A stretch of DNA of 64,000 bases from Paenibacillus_AB sp036577625 (GCF_036577625.1 NZ_JARBDC010000044.1:1-64000), one strand, 5' to 3'. Numbered from the stretch's first letter, positions 28,544-39,002 are shown. The notes: generated by a model not told the origin, from the sequence alone. Numbers and translations are program-made.

Positions 28544-30070
28544 ATGAACCAATCGAATCATGAAGAGGGCGAGCGCCACGCCGCGCTGCTGAACAACGCC
28601 GCCGCCGTTCGCGCCATCTGCTCGGCCGTCGAAGGCACGCTCGGGCCGAAAGGGCTCGATACGATGCTGGTCGGCGCTCGGGGCGACGTGCTCGTAACGA
28701 ACGACGGGGCGACGATTTTGCAAAAAATGGACGTATCGCATCCCGCCGCCCGCATGCTCGTTCAGGTCGCGCGCTCGCAGCAGGAGCAGATCGGCGACGG
28801 AACGACGACGGCGACCGTGCTCGCCGGCGCGCTCGTGTCCGAAGGCGTCGCCCAGGTGACGAAAGGGGTCCCCGTGGCGAAGGTGGTGCAGGGGATCATG
28901 GACGGCGTCGGCTTCGCGTCGAAACGGATGCAGGAGCTGTCGCGCGGCGTGAGCGGACCGGACGATCCGATTTTGTACCGGATCGCTTTTGTCGCCGGAC
29001 GCGAGCACGGCGACATCGCCGAGCTCGTCGTCGACGCCGCGAAGCGGCTCGGAGCCGCGCGTCTGGCGGAGGACGGCTTCCGTTTCCCGGAGCTCGTCGT
29101 CTCGCACGAGCGCCAGTCGAGCGAGGTGTGGCCCGGCCTGCTGCTCGAGCAGCAGCCGTTTCAACCGCATCAGTACGAGGCGGCGCTCGACAACCCGTCG
29201 GTGCTCGTCCTGTACGACGCGCTGGAGCCCGAAAAGCTCGGGGAAGAGGCGCTCGTCACGGAAGCGGGCTTTCAGACGTATATGCGGCTGAAGGAGCGGT
29301 TTGCGGACCATTTGCGCAAGCTGGTCCGGCTGAACGTGCGGCTCGTCGCTTTGGACCGCAGCGCGGATCCGGAAGCCGAGCAATTTTGCGCGGACAACGG
29401 CATCATGCTGCTGCAGCGCGTACCGAAGCGGGAGCTGGAGCGGCTGTGCGAGCATACCGGCGCCAGGCCGGCCCGGCGTTCGGCGCTCGGCAAGCCGGAG
29501 GCGGAGCTGGCCGCGTACGCGGGGCGATGCGGATCGCTGCGGTACGACGGCCGCATTCGCCGCGTGCGCCTGTCCGGCGGAGCCGGCAAGCCGACGGCGA
29601 CGCTGCTCGTCGGGGCCAGCACGCGCGAGGTCGTCGGCGAGCGGGCGCGCATCGCCCAGGACGCGGCGGCGGCCGTGCAGGCCGCGATTCGCGGCGGCTA
29701 TTTGCCCGGAGGCGGCTCCGTCGAGGTGGCGGTCGCCCGCGAGCTGGAGCGGTACCGCGAGACGATCGCCGGCCTGGAGGCGTTCGGCGTCGAAGCGGTC
29801 GCCCACGCGCTGCGCAAGCCGCTGGCGCAAATGGCGCAAAACGCCGGCTTCAACCCGCTCGAGAAGCTGGAAGCGGTGAAGGCGGCGCAGCTGGCGGAAC
29901 GTTCGGACAGGCACGGCATCGACTGCGATACCGGGCAGGTGACGGATTGCCTCGCCGGCGGCATTATCGATCCGGCGCCGGTCAAGGTGCACGCGCTGCG
30001 CGCGGCCGGCGAAGTGGCGGCGGCGGTGCTGCGCATCCATACGGTAATCAAAATGAAATCCGACGATTGA
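28544..30070 (+). CDS. Archaeal-type (group III) chaperonin
   Basis: A 508-residue chaperonin of the thermosome/TCP-1 type, not GroEL. The equatorial ATP motifs are NDGATIL (about 53) and GDGTTTATVLAG (about 84-95), with GGGSVEVAVA (about 388), NAGFNPLEKL and a C-terminal IIDPAPVKVHA/ILRIHTVI-like segment, all characteristic of group II/III Cpn60. The apical domain is shorter and divergent. Such archaeal-like chaperonins are known in some Firmicutes, often beside dnaK genes; they work without GroES because they carry a built-in lid. ATG 28544 follows GGAAGAGGA. Being between hrcA and grpE under the CIRCE, it should be heat-induced. GC content is at the top of the window. Confidence 0.9.
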   Translation: MNQSNHEEGERHAALLNNAAAVRAICSAVEGTLGPKGLDTMLVGARGDVLVTNDGATILQKMDVSHPAARMLVQVARSQQEQIGDGTTTATVLAGALVSEGVAQVTKGVPVAKVVQGIMDGVGFASKRMQELSRGVSGPDDPILYRIAFVAGREHGDIAELVVDAAKRLGAARLAEDGFRFPELVVSHERQSSEVWPGLLLEQQPFQPHQYEAALDNPSVLVLYDALEPEKLGEEALVTEAGFQTYMRLKERFADHLRKLVRLNVRLVALDRSADPEAEQFCADNGIMLLQRVPKRELERLCEHTGARPARRSALGKPEAELAAYAGRCGSLRYDGRIRRVRLSGGAGKPTATLLVGASTREVVGERARIAQDAAAAVQAAIRGGYLPGGGSVEVAVARELERYRETIAGLEAFGVEAVAHALRKPLAQMAQNAGFNPLEKLEAVKAAQLAERSDRHGIDCDTGQVTDCLAGGIIDPAPVKVHALRAAGEVAAAVLRIHTVIKMKSDD

Positions 30071-30113
30071 CGATCGAATAGAAGCGGGAAACACGACGGA
30101 GGTGCTACTTAAG

Positions 30114-30713
30114 GTGACGGAACAGGAGAAGCGTCAAGCGACTCTCGAGCAGGAAGAGCTCGTGAACGAGCCGGGCGGCGAAACGGCCGGGGAAGCGGCG
30201 GAAGCCGTCGAAGCGGAAGACCGGGCCGAGAACGAAGAGAAGGCTGACGAAACGGCGGCCGTTCGGCGCGAGCTGGAGGAGCAGCGGAAGCTGGCAGACG
30301 AGCATTATCAGCGCTACTTGCGCACGCAGGCGGATTTCGATAATTTCCGCCGCCGCGCGCGCCAGGAGAAGGAAGATTTTGCGAAATACGCATCCGCGAA
30401 GCTGATCGAGCAGTTGCTGCCGATCGTCGACAACTTCGAACGGGCTATCACCGTCTCGAAGGACAGCAGCGATCACGACGCGCTTCTGAAAGGCGTCGAC
30501 ATGATATACCGCCAGTTGGACGCGGTGCTCGTCCAGGAAGGGCTTACGCCGATCGAGTCGGTCGGGCAGCCGTTCAATCCGGAAGTTCACCAGGCGATCA
30601 TGCAGGTGGAGTCGGAGGAGCACGAGGAAGGCATCGTCGTCGAAGAAGTGCAAAAAGGCTACAAGCTGAAAGATAAAGTGCTTCGGCCGGCCATGGTCAA
30701 AGTTAGCGGGTAA
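30114..30713 (+). CDS. grpE: Nucleotide exchange factor GrpE
   Basis: A 199-residue co-chaperone that drives ADP release from DnaK. An acidic, disordered N-terminus (about 1-60, rich in Glu and Ala) leads into the long coiled coil (about 60-110, with RYLRTQADFDNFRRRARQEK) and the C-terminal beta domain (VGQPFNPEVHQAIMQVES). The start chosen is GTG 30114, 9 nt after GGAGGTG; an in-frame GTG at 30102 lies inside that ribosome site. It follows the chaperonin by 43 nt and precedes dnaK by 50 nt, in the standard order. Confidence 0.95.
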   Translation: MTEQEKRQATLEQEELVNEPGGETAGEAAEAVEAEDRAENEEKADETAAVRRELEEQRKLADEHYQRYLRTQADFDNFRRRARQEKEDFAKYASAKLIEQLLPIVDNFERAITVSKDSSDHDALLKGVDMIYRQLDAVLVQEGLTPIESVGQPFNPEVHQAIMQVESEEHEEGIVVEEVQKGYKLKDKVLRPAMVKVSG

Positions 30714-30763
30714 TCGCATTTCGGCCACACGAACTTCACCCAACCATTAGGAGGTACACCATT

Positions 30764-32611
<1,848 letters not shown>

Positions 32612-32637
32612 GCGAAGCAGCGGGCGAAACGTTCGTC

Positions 32638-32677
32638 AAAGTCAAAGTCAAGGCTGGCCTTGGCTTTGACTTTCGTT
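32638..32677 (+). terminator. Strong terminator after dnaK
   Basis: 16-bp arms, AAAGTCAAAGTCAAGG (32638-32653) and CCTTGGCTTTGACTTT (32658-32673), with one wobble pair and a 4-nt loop, then CGTTTTG. It separates dnaK from dnaJ. Confidence 0.85.
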
Positions 32678-33108
32678 TTGCAATCGCGCCGGTTGCGCCG
32701 GCTGTCGGTTGGGGGGATAGGCGCACGTGCGGTTTCCCCGGTCGGGGAAGCAGTTGCGCAGTTGCGGTACCCCCCGGATGGGAAGCGATGACGCATATTG
32801 CGATTGCCCCCCAGCGAAGGCGTTACGTTTCGATTGGTTCATTGAGTGGCGGCGGATCCATTAGCGGACGTTTGGGGCTCTTATTTGGTTGATTGACGGA
32901 TAACGGGCTGATTAAGATGTTTTTGAGACTCTTATTATCGGTTTTTCGCTGCAATCGGGCCGTTTTGTCGGAATAAGAGTCCCGAAAGACCGGTATTTTA
33001 CGCGAAAAATAGGCGATTTGGCAAAAAAATAGAAGGTCCAAAAGTCTTCTATATGCCTCCGGTTGGATAGGGCGACGATGGTTTTTTTAGGTAAAGCCCC
33101 AAAAGGAC
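32678..33108. other. Non-coding dnaK-dnaJ spacer with repeats
   Basis: No gene seen. A 10-nt inverted repeat, GACTCTTATT (32927-32936) and AATAAGAGTC (32972-32981), is separated by 35 nt, and a further CTCTTATTTGG lies near 32878. Local AT content is higher than in the surrounding genes. Confidence 0.5.
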
Positions 33109-33138
33109 TTGGACTAAGCTTCGAAGGCATGCTACACT
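33109..33138 (+). promoter_or_regulatory. Candidate promoter of dnaJ
   Basis: TTGGAC (33109-33114) - 18 nt - TACACT (33133-33138), 30 nt before the GTG start. There is no CIRCE here, so dnaJ may escape HrcA control. Confidence 0.55.
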
Positions 33139-33168
33139 TTTGGGGGTAGTTTTGAGGGAGGTGGAACG

Positions 33169-34287
33169 GTGAGCAAACGCGATTTTTACGAAGTGCTCGG
33201 CGTAAGCAAGGACGCTTCGGAGGACGATATCAAGAAAGCGTATCGCCGGTTGGCCCGCCAGTACCATCCCGACGTCAACAAGGCGGCGGACGCGGCGGAC
33301 AAATTCAAGGAAGCGAAAGAAGCGTACGAGGTGCTGAGCGACAGCCAGAAGCGGGCCAACTACGACCGTTTCGGCTCGGCCGATCCGAGCCAGGGAATGG
33401 GCGGCGGCTTCGGCGGGCAAGACTTCGGCGGCTTCGGCGACATTTTCGACATGTTTTTCGGCGGCGGCGGTCAGCGGCGCAATCCGAACGCGCCGCAGCG
33501 CGGAGCCGATCTGCAATATACGATGACGATCGAGTTCAAGGAAGCGGTGTTCGGCAAAGAAACGGACATTCAAATTCCGCGCACCGAATCGTGCGACAAC
33601 TGCCACGGTACGGGCGCCAGGCCGGGAACGAAGCCGGAAACGTGTTCGACGTGCCGGGGAACCGGGCAGCAGGAGGTCGTGCAAAATACGGCGTTCGGCC
33701 GCATCGTGAACCGCCGCGTTTGTTCGACGTGCAACGGCCAGGGCACGATCGTCAAAGAAAAATGCTCGAACTGCCACGGAGCGGGCAAAGTGAAGCGCCA
33801 GCGCAAAATTCACGTGAAAATTCCGGCAGGCGTCGACGACGGCGCGCAGCTCCGCGTGTCCGGGGAAGGAGAAGGCGGTACGAGAGGCGGCCCTCCGGGG
33901 GACCTGTACATCGTCATCCGCGTGAAGGCGCACGATTTCTTCGAGCGCGAAGGGGACGACATTTTTTGCGAAGTGCCGCTGACGTTCGCTCAAGCGGCGC
34001 TCGGCGACGAAATCGAAATTCCGACGCTGTCGGAGAAGGTAAAGCTGAAAATTCCGGCCGGCACGCAAACGGGGACGTATTTCCGTTTGAAAGGCAAAGG
34101 CGTTCCGCGGCTGCGCGGCTACGGCCAAGGGGATCAGCAGGTCAAAGTCGTCGTCGTGACGCCGACCAATCTGGACGAGCAGCAGAAGGAGCTGCTTCGC
34201 GAGTTCGCCAGACAGAGCGGAGAGCATACCCACGAGCAAAACCAGTCGATTTTCGAGCGGATGAAAAAAGCGTTTTTGGGCGAATAA
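33169..34287 (+). CDS. dnaJ: Chaperone protein DnaJ (Hsp40)
   Basis: A 372-residue class A J-protein. The J domain has HPD at 33-35. A Gly/Phe-rich linker (about 75-110) is followed by four CxxCxGxG zinc repeats starting near residue 143 (CDNCHGTG, CSTCRGTG, CSTCNGQG, CSNCHGAG). The substrate-binding C-terminal domains follow. It stimulates DnaK ATPase and delivers clients. The start is GTG 33169 with GGGAGGTGG upstream. It lies 557 nt after dnaK behind a terminator and its own candidate promoter, unlike the tight dnaK-dnaJ spacing of Bacillus. Confidence 0.97.
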   Translation: MSKRDFYEVLGVSKDASEDDIKKAYRRLARQYHPDVNKAADAADKFKEAKEAYEVLSDSQKRANYDRFGSADPSQGMGGGFGGQDFGGFGDIFDMFFGGGGQRRNPNAPQRGADLQYTMTIEFKEAVFGKETDIQIPRTESCDNCHGTGARPGTKPETCSTCRGTGQQEVVQNTAFGRIVNRRVCSTCNGQGTIVKEKCSNCHGAGKVKRQRKIHVKIPAGVDDGAQLRVSGEGEGGTRGGPPGDLYIVIRVKAHDFFEREGDDIFCEVPLTFAQAALGDEIEIPTLSEKVKLKIPAGTQTGTYFRLKGKGVPRLRGYGQGDQQVKVVVVTPTNLDEQQKELLREFARQSGEHTHEQNQSIFERMKKAFLGE

Positions 34288-34328
34288 AGGTTGGCGAGGA
34301 TCGGGCGGTTCGCCCCATCCCGCCGCGA

Positions 34329-34372
34329 GACCGTTACCCGGTTGCAAGCATGCCGGGTGACGGTCTTTTTTT
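34329..34372 (+). terminator. Terminator after dnaJ
   Basis: 13-bp arms, GACCGTTACCCGG (34329-34341) and CCGGGTGACGGTC (34353-34365), with one wobble pair, then seven T. Confidence 0.88.
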
Positions 34373-34513
34373 GCGGAAGCTTGGACGTCCGTTTCGCAAA
34401 CGCGCTTCCTTTGCGGGATTTGCCGCCGATCGCATAAAATTTTCCTCGGCAAGGAAACCTATGTAAGCAAGGATGGACCCATTCGACTATCGCAACCCGA
34501 AGGAGGAAGCGGC

Positions 34514-34672
34514 TTGAATTACTACGAAAACGAGACGGAACGGCAGGCGAACGAAGAGCTGCCGATCGGCAAAAACGAAGATGTGGAATTTTCCGAGGCG
34601 CTGGCGGATTCGGACGACCGGGAAGCGAACCGGCGGGCGGAAGCCGCGGACGAGCGTCAACAAAACGAGTAG
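34514..34672 (+). CDS. YfhD-like small acidic protein
   Basis: A 52-residue protein from a TTG start, 7 nt after AGGAGG. The C-terminal half (NEDVEFSEALADSDDREAN, then RRAEAADERQQNE) matches the pattern of the Bacillus YfhD family as I remember it: DVEFS, ELAD, then alternating Ala/Glu/Arg. Function is unknown; small proteins of this kind are often spore- or stress-associated. It lies between dnaJ and another small protein gene 38 nt downstream in the same direction. The TTG start and short length make it easy to miss. Confidence 0.6.
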   Translation: MNYYENETERQANEELPIGKNEDVEFSEALADSDDREANRRAEAADERQQNE

Positions 34673-34710
34673 CGGCGCGTCGCCGCGAACGGATGCGGAG
34701 GTGAACGAAT

Positions 34711-35082
34711 ATGGCGGAAAAAAACATATTGGCCTATTTCAAAAGCCGCGAGGAAGCGGAAGGCGCCGTCGCGAAGCTGAAATCGCTGCGCATTACCGAT
34801 ATGCGCATCGACGAAATCGGCCGGTTTCCCGGGGAAGGCAGCGATCGAATCGAAAATCCGATCAATGCGGACTTTAGCGGACTCGGCAATTTGACGTTGG
34901 GCGGAAATGTTTTGGACAGGGATGCGCGCATTTTGGCCGCAGCCGACGTGAGCGCCAGCGGAATGGCGACCGGAGGCGACGACGATACGATGGGCCGCAA
35001 CTATTTGCTGACGGCGGTCATGGACGAGGAGGTCCATCATCAGGCGCTGCGCGCCGTGGAGCAAAGCGGCGGAATGCTGTAG
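34711..35082 (+). CDS. Conserved hypothetical protein (YflT-like fold suspected)
   Basis: A 123-residue soluble protein. Its N-terminus, ILAYFKSREEAEGAVAKLKS, has the beta-alpha pattern of general-stress proteins that open with a residue/region for domain pairing (YflT type). The middle is Gly/Asn-rich (DFSGLGNLTLGGN) and the C-terminus (LLTAVMDEEVHHQALRAVEQ) repeats a beta-alpha unit. No catalytic motif is seen. ATG 34711 follows GGAGGTGA. A terminator follows immediately. A stress-related role is a guess from fold and from its dnaJ neighbourhood. Confidence 0.65.
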   Translation: MAEKNILAYFKSREEAEGAVAKLKSLRITDMRIDEIGRFPGEGSDRIENPINADFSGLGNLTLGGNVLDRDARILAAADVSASGMATGGDDDTMGRNYLLTAVMDEEVHHQALRAVEQSGGML

Positions 35083-35090
35083 CGATCGGG

Positions 35091-35122
35091 GGGAAACGGG
35101 TTCGGCCGTTTTCCCTTTTTTT
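35091..35122 (+). terminator. Terminator after the 34711-35082 gene
   Basis: Arms GGGAAACGG (35091-35099) and CCGTTTTCCC (35106-35115), with one bulge, then seven T. Confidence 0.82.
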
Positions 35123-35237
35123 CGAAGCAGGAAAGAGGTGAATTCGCCAAGCGATAAGCGAAGAGCTGCTTTCTGTACGAATAATAGGCCGCCGCTAAGC
35201 TTTTCTTATTTTCCGGCACCGAAAAAACGCGAAAAAC

Positions 35238-35268
35238 TTGTCCGCTTAAGCTCGGATTCCCTTATAAT
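35238..35268 (+). promoter_or_regulatory. Promoter of the GDSL hydrolase gene
   Basis: A perfect TATAAT (35263-35268) with TTGTCC at 35238-35243; the 19-nt spacer is long. The TTG start codon is 40 nt further on. Confidence 0.6.
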
Positions 35269-35307
35269 GGGTTGTGGACTAATTACACCAAACGGAGGGA
35301 ATCCATT

Positions 35308-35970
35308 TTGCTTATCGAACCGAAGAGCAGGCTAGTCATGATTGGAGACTCGATTACCGATTGCGGCCGCGCGAGACCGGTCGGGGAAGGCCGCGGGGAG
35401 GCGCTCGGCAAAGGGTACGTCTCTTTGGTCGATGCGCTGCTCGGAACGGTATATCCGGATCGCGAAATTCGCGTCACGAACATGGGAATCAGCGGCAATA
35501 CCGTCCGCAACCTGAAAGATCGGTGGCAGACCGACGTGATCGAGCTGAAGCCGGACTGGCTGTCGATCATGATCGGCATCAACGACGTATGGCGGCAGTA
35601 CGATTTGCCGACGTATACGGAGAAGCACGTGCGGATCGACGAATACGAGCGCACGCTGCGCGAGCTGATCGAGCTGACGAAGCCGGTCGTGAAAAAGCTC
35701 GTGCTCATGACGCCGTTCTACATCGAGCCGAACCGGGACGATCCGATGCGCGCCATGATGGACCGTTACGGCCGCGTCGTCGAAAAGCTGGCCGGGGAAG
35801 CCGGGGCCGTATTCGTCGATACGCAAAAAGCGTTCGACGCCGTGCTGCCGCATTATTATCCGGCCGCGCTGGCCTGGGACCGGGTGCATCCGAGCATGAC
35901 CGGGCATATGGTGCTGGCGCGCGCCTTTTTGAACGAAGTCGGCTTCGACTGGAACGGCTCACAAGCTTAG
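35308..35970 (+). CDS. SGNH/GDSL hydrolase (esterase family)
   Basis: A 220-residue SGNH hydrolase. Block I is IGDSITDCG (catalytic Ser), block II is the Gly in GISGNT, block III is IGINDVW (Gly, Asn) and block V is DRVHPSMTGH (Asp/His). There is no signal peptide, so it is cytoplasmic. Such enzymes often deacetylate sugars or hydrolyse esters; the sequence resembles rhamnogalacturonan-acetylesterase-like members. The TTG at 35308 is 8 nt after GGAGGG; an earlier in-frame TTG (35272) lacks a site. It is monocistronic with its own promoter. Confidence 0.86.
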   Translation: MLIEPKSRLVMIGDSITDCGRARPVGEGRGEALGKGYVSLVDALLGTVYPDREIRVTNMGISGNTVRNLKDRWQTDVIELKPDWLSIMIGINDVWRQYDLPTYTEKHVRIDEYERTLRELIELTKPVVKKLVLMTPFYIEPNRDDPMRAMMDRYGRVVEKLAGEAGAVFVDTQKAFDAVLPHYYPAALAWDRVHPSMTGHMVLARAFLNEVGFDWNGSQA

Positions 35971-36201
35971 TCCGTCTGGGTCGACCAGGCATAGGGTACC
36001 GGCAAGCGCCTTTTGGATCGGGATAAGCTTCCGCCGGAACGGCCAACCGTTCCGAACGCAGAAATGGACCGGCAATCTCGCAGCGCCGGAACGCGAACCC
36101 GGGCTTGCCTGGGCTCGTCTGTGCCAGACTGTCCCGACCGGAAATCGCGCTTGCCGGAATATACTTATATCGCTGAACGGGTGCATACGCTCCAACTATT
36201 G

Positions 36202-36237
36202 AGAAAGATCGTCCGCTGGACGGTCTTTCTTTTTTTA
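36202..36237 (+). terminator. Rho-independent terminator
   Basis: 13-bp arms, AGAAAGATCGTCC (36202-36214) and GGACGGTCTTTCT (36218-36230), with one wobble pair and a run of T. It lies about 230 nt after the GDSL gene; the sequence between (35971-36201) has no gene I can support. Confidence 0.88.
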
Positions 36238-36555
36238 TTGTTAAAAATTCGCTAAGCTAGAGCGAAGTGCGGCTTTCCGTACCGGAGACGGTGCCATGAC
36301 CGTGCCCCACGGTCCGATGAGGGGACCTCTCTTTCTTTCGTTTCTCTGTAGAAGCGCGTCACATCGTATATGGTATTCACGGCAACCGGGCGGATCCGGA
36401 TCGGTGGCTAACGAATCCATGCATCGTTATCGAGCCGAAAGAATGATGAAAACGATCCGATTTGCGGAAATAACGTTACCGGAGTTCGTTACAAATTCAA
36501 GCTGCCGCATTCGGCTGCGATAACGTTCGCTCGGTTCGTAAGACGTTGAAGCCGA
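36238..36555. other. Gene-free stretch
   Basis: No coding region with a ribosome site. AT-rich patches with GGAAATAACGTTACC (36468-36482) echo the AACGGAA repeats seen before hemW. Confidence 0.4.
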
Positions 36556-36650
36556 ATATCCGTTCCCTCTCTGCGATCAAGCGTATCGGTTTGCACGCCA
36601 AAGAACCGTCCGGTTCCGCCGGTCGGCGATCCGGGGCGATCCGCTTTTTT
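36556..36650 (+). repeat. Interspersed structured element, copy 3
   Basis: The third copy of the conserved block, with core GCGTATCGGTTTGCACG identical to copy 1 and continuing CCAAAGAACCGTCCGG. A GC-rich tail with two GGCGATCC/GCGATCC repeats then leads into six T. Here the terminator hairpin is rearranged compared with copies 1 and 2. It ends 4 nt before the -35 of the DeoR gene promoter. Confidence 0.68.
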
Positions 36651-36653
36651 GTA

Positions 36654-36720
36654 TTGACAAAAAGCACGCCCATCCCATAAAATCAACAACAAACAACATG
36701 ATTGGTCATGAACGGTCATA
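36654..36720 (+). promoter_or_regulatory. Promoter and candidate operator of the DeoR gene
   Basis: TTGACA (36654-36659) - 18 nt - TAAAAT (36678-36683). Just downstream lie direct repeats GGTCAT (36704-36709 and 36714-36719), preceded by AACAACAAACAAC, a possible autoregulatory site. Confidence 0.7.
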
Positions 36721-36748
36721 TACTGGAAGGAGGTCCGCTATCGCGATC

Positions 36749-37519
36749 ATGTCGCTTTCGTACGAGGAACGGCGCAGGACAATATTGGAGCAGCTCGCCG
36801 AGCGCGAGAAGGTCGAGGTGCAGGCGTTGGCGGAACGGCTCGCCGTCTCGGCGGAGACGGTGCGCCGCGATTTGGAGCGGCTGGAGAAGGAAGGGCTGCT
36901 GAAAAAAGTATACGGCGGAGCGGTTCCGCCGCGGATGGAGCTTCGCGAGCCGCCGTTCGCGCAGCGGCTCGGACTGCACGAAGCCGGAAAGGCGGCGATC
37001 GGCCGGTATGCGGCGTCGCTCGTGCGCGAAGGCGAAACGATCATGGTCGACCACGGCACGACGATGCTCGGGCTCGTCCGGCATTTGCGCGACCGCGCGG
37101 ACGTGACGATCGTGACGCATTCGGTGCCGGTGCTGCTGCTGGCCATGGAACGGTTCGCGGGCAAGCTGTTTTTCGCCGGCGGGGAGCTGAACGCCCGGCT
37201 GCAGTCGGTTGCGGGCGCGATGACGGAACGGACGCTCGGTCGGCTGAACGTCCATAAAGCGTTTTTGTCGGTAGGCGGCGTTTCGCTTCAGGACGGCATT
37301 ACGGATTTCGACTACGGCGAAGCGAGCATATCCCGGATTATGCTCGAACGGGCGGAGGAAGCGATCGTGCTGGCCGACCATTCGAAAATCGGCAAAACGG
37401 CGTTCGCCAAAATCGCCGAGCTGGATGAGGTTCGCCTGATCGTCACGGACGGGGACTGTCCGCCGCAATGGCCGGAAAAGTTCCGGGAGCGGGGAACGGA
37501 GCTGATCGCGGTCGAATGA
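36749..37519 (+). CDS. DeoR/GlpR-family transcriptional regulator
   Basis: A 256-residue sugar-phosphate-responsive repressor. The DeoR helix-turn-helix is at about residues 20-40 (ALAERLAVSAETVRRDLERL). The DeoR C-terminal sensor domain follows (TIMVDHGTTMLGLVRHL, then ADHSKIGKTAFAKIAEL). The chosen ATG 36749 gives the standard family N-terminus (MSLSYEERRRTILEQL), though its spacing from GGAAGGAGG is long (15 nt); an upstream in-frame ATG at 36698 would precede the ribosome site. It lies upstream of a phosphoesterase and uronate isomerases and may control uronate use (inference). Confidence 0.88.
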   Translation: MSLSYEERRRTILEQLAEREKVEVQALAERLAVSAETVRRDLERLEKEGLLKKVYGGAVPPRMELREPPFAQRLGLHEAGKAAIGRYAASLVREGETIMVDHGTTMLGLVRHLRDRADVTIVTHSVPVLLLAMERFAGKLFFAGGELNARLQSVAGAMTERTLGRLNVHKAFLSVGGVSLQDGITDFDYGEASISRIMLERAEEAIVLADHSKIGKTAFAKIAELDEVRLIVTDGDCPPQWPEKFRERGTELIAVE

Positions 37520-37824
37520 GACCGGACGAGTCCGGGAAGTCCGCCCGAATCCGGCAGAGGCGGCGCAGTCGGCGCAGTCGGGCCAACCCGACCGGGTTTG
37601 ACCGGGAGCGACCGAGACCGCCCCTACCGGCAGAAACGAACGACAGAAACCGAACGACAGAAACCGAACGACGCAATCAGTACGGTACCGATCGATCGGC
37701 GAACGGACAGCCGGTCATAACGAGCGAGTGGCGACCGGCACCGACTTCACCCGCCGACCCGGCAGGCAACCGGCGGTCGCAGGTTCATACATACCGAAAG
37801 CAGCGTACATGGGGAGGCGCGAAC
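37520..37824. other. GC-rich gap with tandem repeats
   Basis: No gene. It holds GGCGCAGTC repeated twice (around 37560-37580) and about three copies of a 14-nt unit CAGAAACCGAACGA (37631-37671, the first copy one base short). The phosphoesterase ribosome site is at the right edge. Confidence 0.5.
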
Positions 37825-38787
37825 ATGAGCAAAAACAAACGGACATTGAAATTTCGCCCGGACGGGACGTTTACGATCGCCCAATTTACGGACGTACATT
37901 GGATCGACGGCTGCGAGGAAGATTTGCGTTCGCGGGCGCTGATGGAGACGGTCATCCGGGAGGAGAAGCCGGACGTGGTGTTTTTTACCGGCGACGTCAT
38001 TTATACCGGAGGCGTCAAGGCCGGACGGCAGCCCTGCCTCGACCCGAGAGGCGCTCTCCGCGAAGCGGCGGCCTGCGCGGAGGAACGCGGCGTCCCGTGG
38101 GCGCTCGTCTTCGGCAATCACGACACGGAAAACTACATTACGCGCGAGGAGCTTGCCGCCGAGGTCGAGGCGTTCGCGCACTCCGTCTTCGAACGGGGAC
38201 CGGCGGAGCTGTCCGGCTGCGGCAATTACGCGCTCGTGATCGAAGGCGCGGACGGCAAAGCCGCCGCGGCGCTGTACGGCTTCGATTCCGGCGCCTATTC
38301 CGGCCTGCCGCACGTAGAAGGCTACGACTGGATTCGCCGCGATCAAATCGACTGGTATTTGCGCGAATCGCGCCGGCTGACCGAACGGAACGGGGGCGAG
38401 CCGCTGCCCGCGCTCGCCTTCTTCCATATCCCGCTGCCGGAATACGAGCAAGTATGGCGAACGCGGACGTGCTACGGCAGCAAGCACGAGGACGTATGCG
38501 CGCCGAAGCTGAACAGCGGGCTGTTCGCCGCGCTGGCGGAAGCGGGCGATGTGATGGGGACGTTTTGCGGACACGATCACGTCAACGACTATTGGGGCGA
38601 GCTGCACGGCATCCGGCTGTGCTACGGGCGGGCGACCGGCTACAATACGTACGGGCGCGACGGGTTCCCGCGCGGGGCGCGGCTCATTCGGCTGAACGAA
38701 GGGCGGCGCGGCTTCGAATCGTGGCTGCGGCTCGACGACGGCACGGTCGTGACAAGTCAGCCGGAGCATATCCCGGAACGCGGATGA
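37825..38787 (+). CDS. Metallophosphoesterase
   Basis: A 320-residue calcineurin-like phosphoesterase. All metal motifs are present: FTDVHW (D-x-H, about 22-27), GDVIYTGG (about 56), GNHDTEN (about 98) and GHDHVND (about 250). There is no signal peptide, although homologues include secreted phosphodiesterases such as purple acid phosphatase-like and YaeI-type enzymes. The substrate is unknown. ATG 37825 is 7 nt after GGGGAGG; the open frame upstream is low-complexity non-coding DNA. It sits between the DeoR regulator and UxaE, all in the same direction. Confidence 0.88.
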   Translation: MSKNKRTLKFRPDGTFTIAQFTDVHWIDGCEEDLRSRALMETVIREEKPDVVFFTGDVIYTGGVKAGRQPCLDPRGALREAAACAEERGVPWALVFGNHDTENYITREELAAEVEAFAHSVFERGPAELSGCGNYALVIEGADGKAAAALYGFDSGAYSGLPHVEGYDWIRRDQIDWYLRESRRLTERNGGEPLPALAFFHIPLPEYEQVWRTRTCYGSKHEDVCAPKLNSGLFAALAEAGDVMGTFCGHDHVNDYWGELHGIRLCYGRATGYNTYGRDGFPRGARLIRLNEGRRGFESWLRLDDGTVVTSQPEHIPERG

Positions 38788-39002
38788 GCAAAAAATGCGG
38801 AATAAATCGTGCAATCCGCAAATTTTGAACAGAAACAAGACGGAAATTGCGCTAAGATGAGGCTAGGCGCGAGGCTGCGGTCCATCCGTCCGTCCGTTCG
38901 CCGGCGACCGGGCGTTCGGGAAAGTGCATTTTCCTTGGACCGGACCGCCGCCTCGCGGGAAACGCCGACTGACTGTCGCCACTTTCGTAAGGAGGTTCAT
39001 CG

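Noticed and set aside
37631..37671. Tandem 14-nt repeats as a CRISPR or iteron array
   Set aside because: The units are directly adjacent with no spacers, only about three copies, and there is no cas or replication gene.
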